This document shows positions 24,798 to 33,581 of a DNA stretch of 64,000 nt, piece after piece (position 1 is the stretch's first letter; every line of letters begins with the position of its first letter). Origin of the DNA: Andeanibacterium sp036384795 (lineage in GTDB: Bacteria; Pseudomonadota; Alphaproteobacteria; Sphingomonadales; Sphingomonadaceae). Both the position numbers and the translations under genes were made by a program. The notes beneath the pieces are model-generated. The model searched no databases and was not told where the DNA came from. It saw only the letters and a list, made by a program, of their open reading frames with translations. Where the stretch lies: contig DASVLP010000078.1 in assembly GCA_036384795.1 (NCBI GenBank), positions 14,121 through 78,120 of the forward strand, given 5' to 3'.

Positions 24798-26915
24798 ATG
24801 GATAAACGTGCGTGGTTGCTCGGCGGGGCGCTGAGCGTGGTGGCGTTGGGGGCAGCGTCGCTCGCCGGAGCGCAAGCCGGCAACGATGCGAATGCCGCCG
24901 GCGCCAAGGCCTATGCCGACAACTGCGCCACCTGTCACGGCGCTGGCCTGCAGGGCGGCGAAGGGCCGGCGCTGGCGGGCGAGCAGTTCCTCGCCTCGTG
25001 GGGCGGCCACAACGCGGGCGAGCTGCTGAGCTTCATCAAGAGCGCGATGCCGCCGTCCAACCCGGGCGGGCTCGACGCGAAAACTTACGTGGCGATCACG
25101 CGGTTCATTTTGGCGCGCAACGGGGCCGACACGGCGCTCGATCTCGCGGCCGCCGCGCCAGCCCAGCTTTCCGCCGTCGTGCTGCCGTTGAAGGCCCCGG
25201 CGGTCGGCTCCGCGGGGTTCAGCGGCGAGGCGGTCGGGGGGCTCTCGACCATGACCAAGCCTCCGCCGCCGCCGCCTCGCCCCAACCGCTTCGCCGGCTA
25301 CACCCCGGTCACCGAGGCGATGCTCGACGACCCGAAGCCTCAGAACTGGCTCACCTGGCGGCGCAGCCACACCGGCCGCGGCTACTCGCCGCTCACGCAG
25401 ATCACCGCTGCGAACGTCGGCCAGCTCCGGCTCGCCTGGGCGCTGCCGCTGCCCAACGGCGACAACATGGCCGAGCCGCTGGTCCGCGACGGCGTGCTCT
25501 ATGCCTTCGGATTCGGCGACGAGGTCTATGCGGTCGACGCGGCCGACGGGCACATCCTGTGGCGCTACCAGCGCGACTTGCCGAAAGACGCGCGCCCGCA
25601 GGGCAAGAAGACGCTTGCCCTCTATGGCGACAAAGTCATCGCCGCGACCTCCGACCTGCACCTGGTCGCGCTCGATGCGCGCAGCGGCAAGGCGGTGTGG
25701 GACAGCCCGATCCCGCACCAGGACGGGCTCAACAACCCGGGCGGGCCGCTGGCGGCCGACGGGGTGATCATCCAGGGCCTCACCGGCCAGGCCAAAGGCG
25801 GTTCATTGATCGCCGGGTTCGACGCCGCGACGGGCAAGCAGCTATGGACCTTCCACACGATCCCGTCTCCGGGGGAGCCGGGCGGCGATACCTGGAACGG
25901 CCTGCCGCAAGACCAGCGCAGTGGCGGCAGTTCGTGGACCTCCGGCACGTACGACGCGAAGACCGGGGTCGCGCTCTACGGGGTCAGCCCCACTTACGAC
26001 ACCAAGCCGCTGCGCTTTCTCAAGCCCGGGCAGAACAACGACGCGCTCTATACCGACGCGACGATCGCACTCGATCCGCACACCGGCAAATTGCGCTGGT
26101 ACTACCAGCACATGCAGAATGACCAGTGGGACTTCGACTGGGTGTTCGACCGGGTGATCGGCGACCTCGACGTGAACGGCCAGCACCACCGCACGATCAT
26201 GACTTCGGGCAAGGAAGGCCTGTTCGACGTGCTCGACGCCGACACCGGCAAGTACCTGAAGACGGTCGATCTCGGGATCCAGAACTTCGTGCAGTCGATC
26301 GACCCCAAGACCGGGATCAAGACGATCAAGCCCGACCTGATCCCCGATGGTACCAGGTCGATCTTCGTCTGCCCGCACGGCGGCGGCGGGCGCAACTGGT
26401 TCGGCACCAGCTTCGTCGAGCAGAGCAAGCGCCTGTTCGTCGTCGCGCGCGACACTTGCGAGGAATTGCGCCCGACCAAGGGGCAGGGGCTGCTCTCGAC
26501 CGGGGTCGACGCGGTCTATGCCGCGCCGCCGCACAGCGACGGCAAGTACGGTACCTTGCGCGCGCTCGACATGCAGACCGGCAAGATCGCGTGGGAGCAC
26601 CGCCAGCGGGCGCTGTTCGATACGGGGGTACTGACCACCGCCGGCGGGGTGCTGTTCGCAGGCAGCATGGACCGGCAGGTCCAGGCGTTCGACCAAGCGA
26701 GCGGCAAAGTGCTGTGGAGCGCCGGCCTCGCCGGCGTCCCCAACGCCGCGCCGATCAGCTTCGCGGTGGACGGCAAGCAGTACGTCGCGTTCGTCACCGG
26801 CTACGGCAACCCGTCGAGCTACGGGATTGCGGAGCTGAACCCGGAAATCCAGCGCCCGCCGGTGAACAGCGCGGCGATCTATGTGTTCGCGCTGCCGGAT
26901 CGCTCGGGCGGCTGA
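24798..26915 (+). CDS. PQQ-dependent dehydrogenase with N-terminal cytochrome c domain
   Basis: 705 residues: signal peptide (about 1-25), a class I cytochrome c domain with haem site 'CATCHG' at 43-48, a Pro-rich linker (about 155-165, 'PPPPPPRPNR'), then an eight-bladed PQQ propeller. The catalytic Asp lies in 'QWDFDW' (W444-D447). There is no vicinal Cys pair such as in methanol or ethanol dehydrogenases. It oxidises a periplasmic alcohol, sugar or aldehyde and passes electrons to its own haem. The substrate is unknown. The haem domain is N-terminal, the reverse of the other fused enzyme in this window. It starts 82 bases after the bd oxidase operon. Confidence 0.9.
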   Translation: MDKRAWLLGGALSVVALGAASLAGAQAGNDANAAGAKAYADNCATCHGAGLQGGEGPALAGEQFLASWGGHNAGELLSFIKSAMPPSNPGGLDAKTYVAITRFILARNGADTALDLAAAAPAQLSAVVLPLKAPAVGSAGFSGEAVGGLSTMTKPPPPPPRPNRFAGYTPVTEAMLDDPKPQNWLTWRRSHTGRGYSPLTQITAANVGQLRLAWALPLPNGDNMAEPLVRDGVLYAFGFGDEVYAVDAADGHILWRYQRDLPKDARPQGKKTLALYGDKVIAATSDLHLVALDARSGKAVWDSPIPHQDGLNNPGGPLAADGVIIQGLTGQAKGGSLIAGFDAATGKQLWTFHTIPSPGEPGGDTWNGLPQDQRSGGSSWTSGTYDAKTGVALYGVSPTYDTKPLRFLKPGQNNDALYTDATIALDPHTGKLRWYYQHMQNDQWDFDWVFDRVIGDLDVNGQHHRTIMTSGKEGLFDVLDADTGKYLKTVDLGIQNFVQSIDPKTGIKTIKPDLIPDGTRSIFVCPHGGGGRNWFGTSFVEQSKRLFVVARDTCEELRPTKGQGLLSTGVDAVYAAPPHSDGKYGTLRALDMQTGKIAWEHRQRALFDTGVLTTAGGVLFAGSMDRQVQAFDQASGKVLWSAGLAGVPNAAPISFAVDGKQYVAFVTGYGNPSSYGIAELNPEIQRPPVNSAAIYVFALPDRSGG

Positions 26916-26943
26916 GGCGTTGAAGGCGCGGAAGGAAGCGCCG

Positions 26944-27498
26944 ATGCGGAGCGTGACGGCGAAAGTAGCGCTGGCAGCGATGCTGGCGCTCGCCGCGTGC
27001 TCGGGCGGCGCGGGGAAGGGGGATGCCAAGCCTCAGGAGGCAAACATGCAACTCTCTATCCCCGCCATCGCCGCCGGCGCCTCGGTGCCGGTGAAATTCA
27101 CCTGCGACGGCGAGGACACCTCCCCCGCCCTCGAATGGTCCGGCGCGCCCGAAGACACCAAGAGCTTAGTGCTGATCCTCGACGACCCCGACGCGCCCGG
27201 CGGCACTTTCCGCCACTGGGGCATCTACGACATCCCGCCGACCGTTACCGGCCTCCACGAAGGCGCCGCCAACGAGGACGGCTTCATGCAGGCCGAGAAC
27301 GGCTTCGGCTCCCAAGGTTATCTCGGACCATGCCCCCCCAAAGGCGACCGGCCGCACCACTATCACTTCAAGCTCTTCGCGCTGGATGTGGCGGAGCTGG
27401 ATGTCGGCGCGAAGCCGAAGGTGGAGGAGGTGGAGAAAGCGCTCGACACGCATGTGTTGGCCAAGGCGGAAGTGGTCGCGAGTTACGGGAGGGAGTGA
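26944..27498 (+). CDS. YbhB/YbcL-type PEBP lipoprotein
   Basis: 184 residues. A lipoprotein signal with lipobox 'ALAAC' (Cys about 20) is followed by a phosphatidylethanolamine-binding / Raf-kinase-inhibitor-like fold: 'VKFTCDGEDTSPALEWSGAP', 'LILDDPDAPGGTFRHWGIYD' and 'GPCPPKGDRPHHYHFKLFAL' are the conserved ligand-pocket blocks. Bacterial members have no settled function. It starts 28 bases after the PQQ gene, so it may be its operon partner. ATG 26944 has AAGGA upstream. Confidence 0.92.
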   Translation: MRSVTAKVALAAMLALAACSGGAGKGDAKPQEANMQLSIPAIAAGASVPVKFTCDGEDTSPALEWSGAPEDTKSLVLILDDPDAPGGTFRHWGIYDIPPTVTGLHEGAANEDGFMQAENGFGSQGYLGPCPPKGDRPHHYHFKLFALDVAELDVGAKPKVEEVEKALDTHVLAKAEVVASYGRE

Positions 27499-27748
27499 AT
27501 ACGGGGAACGTCCGCTTTCGACCCACAACGCATCTTGGCGAAACGCATTCGGATTTGCTGCGAATGGTCCCAATGTTCGCACTGGCCATGGCTCCCGTTC
27601 CGACACCGTGCCGGTGACTCGTGTGGATGTCGGACCGGGGTGGCAGATCGCGGCGATGTAGGAAAATGGAATGTCTGCTGACGACCCCTTTGCTGCCGTA
27701 ACTTGACACTTGAGGGCGCTCTGAAAGCGGTCGTTCGCGCTCCGTCTT

Positions 27749-28660
27749 TCAATCGGCGGTCAGCACTTCATATGAAAATGTGACGTGCGGAGGTACATAA
27801 GTTTGACTGTTTACCTCTTGTTGCACCTCTTCAATGGTGAGGACGCACAGTGCCCCAAGACCGTTCATGCACACAACGCTCTGCCCGACTATCGGCTCTG
27901 CTGTTCGCGCGGGCGTAAGAAAGTTTGAGACAGTTAGAAGGTCGTAATTGGGAGCTGTTATTAGACCCACAGCCTTAAGTCCGCTGTCAGTGTAAACGTA
28001 AACGCTGTTGTGCGAGCGGCCGCTGAAATTGATTCTGAACTCGTAATCGCCGTTGCCAACTTTGAAATGGCGATGATCTTTGTGTCGGAAGGTGACACGA
28101 CCCTTGAGTGATGGGCTGGCATAGTTTGCCGGATCGCGTTGGGCGTCGATGCGCTCAATCCGCGCCGCGCGTTTGCGAACTTCGGCCAGAGAGGTGGCGT
28201 TACCTCTCGATGCGGGCAGTCCCTCGACCCAACGCCATATCTCGTCGATCTGCACCGACCCTGGAAATACGTTCTCCTCGGGCGTTGAATTGAAATTGAA
28301 GCCCTTGGGAGAATGATCTGAGAGCCAAGCTGGAATCTTGAGCAAAGGATTTCGCACAAACACGAGCGACAACCAGCTTGCCGGTTTGCTGTTGAATGCG
28401 CCGCGAATCCACCTGTTTTCAATCCCAACGCCGGACTCCGGCATCGTGTCTGCACGCAGAACGTAGTTTTCATCGACGATCAGCAAGACGTGAGTTGCAT
28501 TCGTTACCTCTTGCATGAAGCCGCTAAGGCTGGATCCATAGTCGACCTGTTCGTCGATCCTCACGTCATAGCCGAGAAGATGAAGCTGGCTCGCAAACAG
28601 GCGCACCCATTCACGATGAGCGGTTGATGTCCAAGCGTATGAAATGAATAAATCGGTCAT
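27749..28660 (-). CDS. TIR-domain protein with unknown C-terminal domain (candidate defence gene)
   Basis: 303 residues from ATG 28660. The N-terminal ~140 residues form a TIR/SEFIR-like domain: 'MTDLFISYAWTSTAHREWVR' (strand A), 'GYDVRIDEQVDYGSSLSGFM' (strand B and BB loop), 'THVLLIVDENYVLRAD', then 'SGVGIENRWIRGAF', whose Glu matches the conserved acidic residue after 'GVG' in bacterial TIR_2 proteins. The C-terminal ~150 residues look beta-rich and match nothing I know. TIR enzymes often cleave NAD+ in anti-phage systems. Two 60-base stretches counted have 43% and 55% GC against about 70% next door, which suggests horizontal transfer. No partner gene is adjacent. An upstream ATG at 28738 would add 26 residues. 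Confidence 0.82.
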   Translation of the reverse strand: MTDLFISYAWTSTAHREWVRLFASQLHLLGYDVRIDEQVDYGSSLSGFMQEVTNATHVLLIVDENYVLRADTMPESGVGIENRWIRGAFNSKPASWLSLVFVRNPLLKIPAWLSDHSPKGFNFNSTPEENVFPGSVQIDEIWRWVEGLPASRGNATSLAEVRKRAARIERIDAQRDPANYASPSLKGRVTFRHKDHRHFKVGNGDYEFRINFSGRSHNSVYVYTDSGLKAVGLITAPNYDLLTVSNFLTPARTAEPIVGQSVVCMNGLGALCVLTIEEVQQEVNSQTYVPPHVTFSYEVLTAD

Positions 28661-28801
28661 TCGACGCAGACTATCAAGCCATCGTCGAAAACTCGATAGA
28701 ATGATCGTCTGCTCCCGGCCAAGTCGGAGCTGTAACATTCGATCAGTCCATCAACTTGCTGGAAGCAGACTGTCCGCTTCCCACCCAACGTAGACATTCA
28801 C

Positions 28802-30970
28802 CTACCCCCCAAACCAGATCGCGTTCAGCAGCGCCTCGTCCTGCGGCAGGTCCTGCCCCGGCTTGTAGCCATTCTGCTGCAGGAGGTAGGCGACCACCGC
28901 GAGATAGTCGGCGTCGCTCAGCGAGCCCGGCGCGCCGGGCGGCATCGTGCGGGCCTTGGCGTAGAGATCGCCCACGGTGTGCCCCTTCCAGTTGGCGAGG
29001 AACGCCGGGCCCTTGAGCGGCGGCACGCCGCCCGAGCCGCCGAGCTCGGCGCCGTGGCAGGCGGCGCAGTTCTTCGCGAAGACCGTTTTGCCCATCGCGG
29101 CCTGCGCGGGGGAGAACACGCCATCGGCCACATTGCGCGCCGCCGGCTTGCCGTTCTGCGCAGGGTCGTTGTTGGTGAAGGTGCGCGGGTTGATCGGCGC
29201 CTTCTTCGGCCCCTCCGCGCCGATCCCGGCGGCAGGCAGCGCGAACACGTAGAGCGTGTTCTGCGCGCCGTGGATCAGCTCGGGGGTGAAGCTGTCATTG
29301 AGCCAGCGTCCGGTCGAGACCGCGACGTATTGGTGCCCGCCGACCGCGAAGGTCGCCGGATAGCCGGTGACCGAGGAGCCGAGGTTCACTTCCCACAGCA
29401 CTTTGCCGGTCCGCTGGTCGAGCGCGCGGAAGCGGCCCTGCGCGTCGCCGGCGAACAGCAGCCCGCCGCCGGTGGTCAGCAGCGACTGCATCCCGGCGCG
29501 CTGCTCGCGCTGCCACAAGGTGTCGCCGGTGACCGCGTTCACCGCGGTGATCGCGCCGACGTTGTTGTTCGCGCCGGGCGCGAGGAACTGGCGCGAGGCG
29601 AACGAATAGCCCAGGTTGTCGCCCCATTGCGGCTGCGTCGGCGTCACCTCGGCGCAGGTATTCTGCTCGGGAAAGTACATCGTCTTCGTCAGCGGGCTGT
29701 AGGCCGGCGCCTGGTAGTTCGCGCCGCCCGATGCCGCGGGGCAGACGGTCTTCGTCTCGCCGATCTTGTCGAAAGTGGTCGCGGGGTTGACCGTCACCCT
29801 GCCGGTTGCGCCGTCGATGTTCTGGACGACGTTCTGGTACACCGTCGGCCGCGCCCACAGGAACTCGCCGGTGCGCCGGTCGAGCGTGTAGACGATCCCG
29901 GTCTTGCCCGGCACGCCGGTCAGCACCTGGTAAACTTTGCCCTTGACGATCTTCGGGTTGATCCACGTCACCTGCTTCGGATCGGGCGCGACCTGTTCGT
30001 CCATCAGCATCCGCGGAAACGGGTGGTCCAAGTCCCAGTGATCGACGATGTGCTGGTAGTACCAGACGATCTTGCCGGTCTTCACGTCGAGCGCGAGCGT
30101 CGAGTTGTGATAGAGGTAGGTCTTATCGTTTCCCGCGAGCAGGAACTTGGGCGCCGGCGCGCTGACCGAGGTGCCCATGTAGACCAGCTTCAGCTCCGGA
30201 TCGTAGCTCGCGTTCATCCACGCGCCGACCTGGATGCGGTGCTCGAGCGGAACGTCGCCCCAGGTCGCGCTGTTCGGATCGCTTCCGCGCGCGATCGTGC
30301 TGGTGCGCCAGATTTCCTTGCCGGTCTTTGCATCGTGCGCGGTGATCACGCAGGCGTCCGGGCCGCCCTCGGGCTCGCAACTGCGGCCGGTGATCGCCAG
30401 GCCGTCGGCGATGATCGGGCCCGAGCTCTGCTTCGCGCCGTGGTCGTAGGGGAGGATCTTCGTCTCCCACACCTGCTCGCCGGTCTTCGCATCGAGCGCG
30501 TAGAGATAATCGTCCGCGCTGTTGCCGATGATCAGGTTGCCATAGATCGCGAGGTTGCGGTTGGTATCGTAGACCGGCAGGTACTTGCCGATGTCGGCGG
30601 GAAGCTTGCGGCGGTGCTCCCACAGCACGTCGCCGCTCTTCGCATCGATCGCGTCGACCACGTCGCCGGGGGCGGGGAAGTACATTACTCCGTCGTGGAC
30701 CAGCGGGGTGCCTTCCTGGCTGCCGTCGCTCAGCGGGCGCGCCCAGACCATGCGCAGCTGGGCGACATTGCCGGTGTTGATCTCGCTGAGCGGGCTGTAG
30801 CCCCAGCTGTCGAGCGTGCGCCGCCAGCTGAGCCAGTCGTTCGGATCGGGATGCTGGATCATCGCGTCGGTCACCGGCACGAAACCCGGCGTCGACTGGC
30901 TGACCGCCGGCGCGATCGCGCCGAGTGTCAATGCCGCAGCGAGCGCGATGCGTCCGATGATTCCCGTCAT
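28802..30970 (-). CDS. PQQ-dependent dehydrogenase with C-terminal cytochrome c domain
   Basis: 722 residues: signal peptide (about 1-25), an eight-bladed PQQ propeller (about 30-590) with catalytic Asp in 'HWDLDH' (W312), and a C-terminal cytochrome c domain with 'CAACHG' near 635-640 and a Met ligand probably in 'ARTMPPGAPGS'. This is the quinohaemoprotein layout. It oxidises periplasmic alcohols or similar compounds; the substrate is not predictable. There is no vicinal Cys-Cys. It points towards the TIR gene and ends 63 bases from the longest TIR reading frame. The 5' side faces a spacer that holds a dispersed repeat. Confidence 0.92.
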   Translation of the reverse strand: MTGIIGRIALAAALTLGAIAPAVSQSTPGFVPVTDAMIQHPDPNDWLSWRRTLDSWGYSPLSEINTGNVAQLRMVWARPLSDGSQEGTPLVHDGVMYFPAPGDVVDAIDAKSGDVLWEHRRKLPADIGKYLPVYDTNRNLAIYGNLIIGNSADDYLYALDAKTGEQVWETKILPYDHGAKQSSGPIIADGLAITGRSCEPEGGPDACVITAHDAKTGKEIWRTSTIARGSDPNSATWGDVPLEHRIQVGAWMNASYDPELKLVYMGTSVSAPAPKFLLAGNDKTYLYHNSTLALDVKTGKIVWYYQHIVDHWDLDHPFPRMLMDEQVAPDPKQVTWINPKIVKGKVYQVLTGVPGKTGIVYTLDRRTGEFLWARPTVYQNVVQNIDGATGRVTVNPATTFDKIGETKTVCPAASGGANYQAPAYSPLTKTMYFPEQNTCAEVTPTQPQWGDNLGYSFASRQFLAPGANNNVGAITAVNAVTGDTLWQREQRAGMQSLLTTGGGLLFAGDAQGRFRALDQRTGKVLWEVNLGSSVTGYPATFAVGGHQYVAVSTGRWLNDSFTPELIHGAQNTLYVFALPAAGIGAEGPKKAPINPRTFTNNDPAQNGKPAARNVADGVFSPAQAAMGKTVFAKNCAACHGAELGGSGGVPPLKGPAFLANWKGHTVGDLYAKARTMPPGAPGSLSDADYLAVVAYLLQQNGYKPGQDLPQDEALLNAIWFGG

Positions 30971-31062
30971 GCCATCCTCCCTCGTGCAGGCTTCTGCGGC
31001 CTTGCTATGGAAGGTGTAACCGGCGGCGTCGGGGATGACCAGTGCCGGCCACTCTCGTCATC

Positions 31063-31138
31063 CTGGCGCAAGCCGGGATCGCTGGAGGTCCGTGCGGGGA
31101 GGCCAGCGGTCCCGGGTCGAGCCCGGGACGACGCGGAA
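31063..31138 (-). repeat. Dispersed intergenic palindromic repeat, copy 1
   Basis: Contains TCCCGGG-YYRAG-CCCGGGA (31110-31128), and further out a GGACCGCTGG-type arm that pairs with CCAGCGATCC. The same element is present in opposite orientation at 50274-50399. It ends against the stop codon of the nitrobindin-like gene and may act as its 3' hairpin. Confidence 0.75.
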
Positions 31139-31777
31139 TTACCCGCCCGCCAGCGCCAGCGGGTTGGGCTGCGGCTCGGCCACCTTGTGCAGCACGTTGC
31201 GATCGCGGTGAGCGAACGGCTCCGCATAGCCTTTCACCCGCAGCATCGTGTCCTGGACATAGCTCCAGCTGCCGTTGTCGTGGAAGCCGACTTCGATCCT
31301 GTAGCTTTCGGTGAGGAACGCGTGCTCGAGGAATGCGGTCGAGCAGATGCCGTACTCGGTCTCGCCGCGCGTGGCGCTGAGCACCAGCTTCTGCGCGTCC
31401 GCCGTCGCATGGCCGTGGGCGAGCGCCACCTGCCCGCGCGGGATCGCGATCGTCTGCAGCACGAGGCCGGTGGCCGGCTCCCACAGCCAATAGCCGACCT
31501 GGTCGTGGAAGGTGATCGCCTCGTCCGGCGTGTTGATATGCACGTGATAGCGCAAGCCATAGAACAGTTGCGGCCCGTTGGGCTGCGGATCGATCGGCTC
31601 CATCACGATCCGCTCGCGATACACCCGCCGCTCGGGCCCGTCCTCCTTCGGGTTGAGATCGACCCCGCGATCGCCTTCCCAAGTCCCCGCCAGACGCCGC
31701 AGCGGTCCGAGATTGGCCAGCGTATCCGGATCGATCGGATCGGGTTCGGTGAAGATGTCGTCGGGGAAATCGGCCAT
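31139..31777 (-). CDS. Nitrobindin-like haem-binding beta-barrel protein
   Basis: 212 residues with the FABP-like barrel of the DUF1794/nitrobindin group. The 'LRRLAGTWEGDRGVDL' block carries the GxWxGxG signature and 'RDRNVLHKV' near the end carries a candidate axial His. Nitrobindins bind haem and act on NO or peroxynitrite. Of two adjacent ATGs (31780, 31777) the second has better spacing from GAGG. A fragment of a tRNA gene lies immediately upstream of the start. Confidence 0.8.
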   Translation of the reverse strand: MADFPDDIFTEPDPIDPDTLANLGPLRRLAGTWEGDRGVDLNPKEDGPERRVYRERIVMEPIDPQPNGPQLFYGLRYHVHINTPDEAITFHDQVGYWLWEPATGLVLQTIAIPRGQVALAHGHATADAQKLVLSATRGETEYGICSTAFLEHAFLTESYRIEVGFHDNGSWSYVQDTMLRVKGYAEPFAHRDRNVLHKVAEPQPNPLALAGG

Positions 31778-31794
31778 CATGACCTCGGGCGGAA

Positions 31795-31840
31795 TGGCTG
31801 GGGCGGCAGGATTCGAACCTGCGAATGTCGGTAGCAAAAC
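31795..31840 (-). pseudogene. 3' half of a tRNA-Gln(UUG), att-site-like fragment
   Basis: On the minus strand this reads anticodon loop TTTTGCT (anticodon TTG), then the 3' anticodon-arm strand, the variable loop, a perfect T-arm (GCAGG-TTCGAAT-CCTGC), the acceptor 3' strand, and encoded CCA. The 5' strand of the anticodon stem no longer pairs and no D-arm or 5' acceptor strand (it would need TGGGGCG) is present, so it is not a working tRNA. A copy that runs from the anticodon loop to the 3' end is what tyrosine integrases leave or use as attachment site. Confidence 0.85.
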
Positions 31841-31919
31841 TGTTACCTGTCAGATGGCCGGCAAGTACCTTCGGTGAGCCTCACCGAAACGATTCGCATG
31901 AACGGCGCCAAGATTGGTC

Positions 31920-32831
31920 TCAGGTTCCTGAGGCGGCCTTCTGAGCCGCGGCGAGTACGTGCCCGGTTTGCTCCATGCCCGATTGCGGCACGAATTCGCT
32001 CTTGCGGTCGGAGATCGCGTCCCAGTGCGCGGCCACCGCTTCCGGCGTGCGTTCGCCTTCGGGGAGGATCACCGGATCGTTCATCGTCACCCAGGCGGAG
32101 TGATAGCCGCCCGCGCCGGCGCCGATGATCACGTTGTTCGGCGCGTCCTCGCTCACCAGGTAGAGCGCCGCGGGGGCGACGTTCTCGGGTGCGAACTGCG
32201 CGAAGATCTGCTCGGGGATGATGTCCTCGGTCATCCGCGTGCCGGCGATCGGGACGATCGTGTTCACGCGAATGTCGTATTTGGCCCCTTCGAGGTGGAG
32301 TGTCTTGGCGAGGCCGACGAGGCCGGCCTTGGCCGCGCCGTAGTTTGCCTGGCCGAAATTGCCGAACAGACCGGTGCTGCTGGTGGTCATCAGCACCCGG
32401 CCGTAATTCTGCTGCCGCATCAGCTCCCAGCAGGCCTTGGTTGCGTAAGCCGAGCCGAGCAGGTGGACCTTGACCACGAACTCGAAGTCGGCCGGTTCCA
32501 TCTTGGCGAAGCTCTTGTCGCGCAGCACGCCGGCGTTGTTGATCAGGATGTGGACGCCGCCCCACTTCTCTTTCGCCTGCGCGACCATCGCCTGCATCTG
32601 CTCGTATTCGGTGACGGAGGCGCCGTTCGACATCGCCTCGCCGCCAGCCTGCTTGATCTCTTCGACGGTCTCGAGCGCCGCGTCCGAATGGCCGGTGCCG
32701 TCGCGCGCGCCGCCGAGGTCGTTCACCACCACTTTCGCGCCGCGCTTGGCGAGCTCGAGCGCATAAGTCTTGCCGAGCCCGCCGCCGGCCCCGGTGACGA
32801 TCGCAACCCGGCCTGCGAATGAAATGCTCAT
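31920..32831 (-). CDS. Short-chain dehydrogenase/reductase, MFE-2 / 3-hydroxyacyl-CoA dehydrogenase-like
   Basis: 303 residues. It has the Rossmann motif 'VTGAGGGLG' (12-20), 'NNAG' at 98-101, catalytic Ser about 151-152, Y164 and K168 in 'YGAAKAG'. The block 'VVNDLGGARDGTGHSDAA' is typical of the dehydrogenase part of peroxisomal multifunctional enzyme 2 and of bacterial SDRs used in beta-oxidation and steroid or long-chain acyl-CoA metabolism. NAD+ is the expected cofactor. ATG 32831 has a good ribosome site (CAGGAGA). Its start lies 13 bases after the gph stop, on the same strand. Confidence 0.9.
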   Translation of the reverse strand: MSISFAGRVAIVTGAGGGLGKTYALELAKRGAKVVVNDLGGARDGTGHSDAALETVEEIKQAGGEAMSNGASVTEYEQMQAMVAQAKEKWGGVHILINNAGVLRDKSFAKMEPADFEFVVKVHLLGSAYATKACWELMRQQNYGRVLMTTSSTGLFGNFGQANYGAAKAGLVGLAKTLHLEGAKYDIRVNTIVPIAGTRMTEDIIPEQIFAQFAPENVAPAALYLVSEDAPNNVIIGAGAGGYHSAWVTMNDPVILPEGERTPEAVAAHWDAISDRKSEFVPQSGMEQTGHVLAAAQKAASGT

Positions 32832-32844
32832 CGGATGTCTCCTG

Positions 32845-33519
32845 TCAGCCCAGCGCGGCAAGCGCGGGGACGAGTTCGTCGTAACGGTCGATCACCACGT
32901 CGGCGCCGAGTTCGGCGACCGGCAGGTCGTTATAGCCGAAGCTCAATGCGACGCACGGTTTTCCGGCGGCCTTTGCCGCGCGCACGTCGAAGCTCGAATC
33001 GCCGACCATCGCGAAGCTCCCGCCGCCGCAGCGCGCGATCGTCTCGATAATCATGTCGGGCGCCGGCTTGCCGCGGCCGGGGCCGAGCGTGTCGCCGCCC
33101 AGCAGGCTGGCGAAGCGGGCGCGCATGTCGAGCGCATCGAGCAGCTTCGCCGCAAGGTATTCGGGCTTGTTGGTCACCACCGCGAGCCTGACGCCTTTGC
33201 CGGAAAGTTCGTCCAGCGCATCCAGCGCCCCCGGGTAGGGCCGCGAATGGACCGCGATGTTGGCTTCGTAGAAGGTCAGCAGGCGCGCGTAGAGCTCCTC
33301 GAATTGCCGATCGGGCACCGGGCCGCCGGTCAGGTCGAGCCCGCGCTGCAGCATCTTGCGAGAACCGCCGCCGATCAGCTTGCGCGTGCTGTCGGCGGAA
33401 ATGGTCGGCCGCCCCGCCGCTTCGAGTGCGACATTGATCGCCGGCGCAAGATCCGGATTGGTGTCGACCAATGTGCCATCGAGGTCGAAGCCGACAATGT
33501 CGAAGGGAAACCCGTTCAT
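32845..33519 (-). CDS. gph: Phosphoglycolate phosphatase (HAD superfamily)
   Basis: 224 residues. HAD motif I is 'GFDLDGTLVDT', motif II 'VVTNKP', and motif III/IV 'KPAPDM...MVGDSSFDVRAAKAAG'. The cap domain is of the Gph/PGP type. It hydrolyses 2-phosphoglycolate that arises from DNA repair or oxygenation. Related HAD phosphatases with the same motifs cannot be fully excluded. The start is ATG 33519, giving 'MNGFPFDIVGFDLDG'. It is divergent from glmU with 62 bases between the starts. Confidence 0.9.
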   Translation of the reverse strand: MNGFPFDIVGFDLDGTLVDTNPDLAPAINVALEAAGRPTISADSTRKLIGGGSRKMLQRGLDLTGGPVPDRQFEELYARLLTFYEANIAVHSRPYPGALDALDELSGKGVRLAVVTNKPEYLAAKLLDALDMRARFASLLGGDTLGPGRGKPAPDMIIETIARCGGGSFAMVGDSSFDVRAAKAAGKPCVALSFGYNDLPVAELGADVVIDRYDELVPALAALG

Positions 33520-33581
33520 CGCGCCGGCCTGTGCCGCAACGATATGGAGTCCGCAACAAAATGGTGGCATGGCCGGCGCCG

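Noticed and set aside
28979..31834. Plus-strand open frame of 951 codons
   Set aside because: It is antisense to the PQQ dehydrogenase, runs across a repeat and the tRNA fragment, and shows no domain.
31795..31920. Complete tRNA-Gln gene
   Set aside because: There is no 5' acceptor strand (TGGGGCG on the minus strand) and no D-arm in the adjoining 80 bases, and the anticodon stem does not pair.
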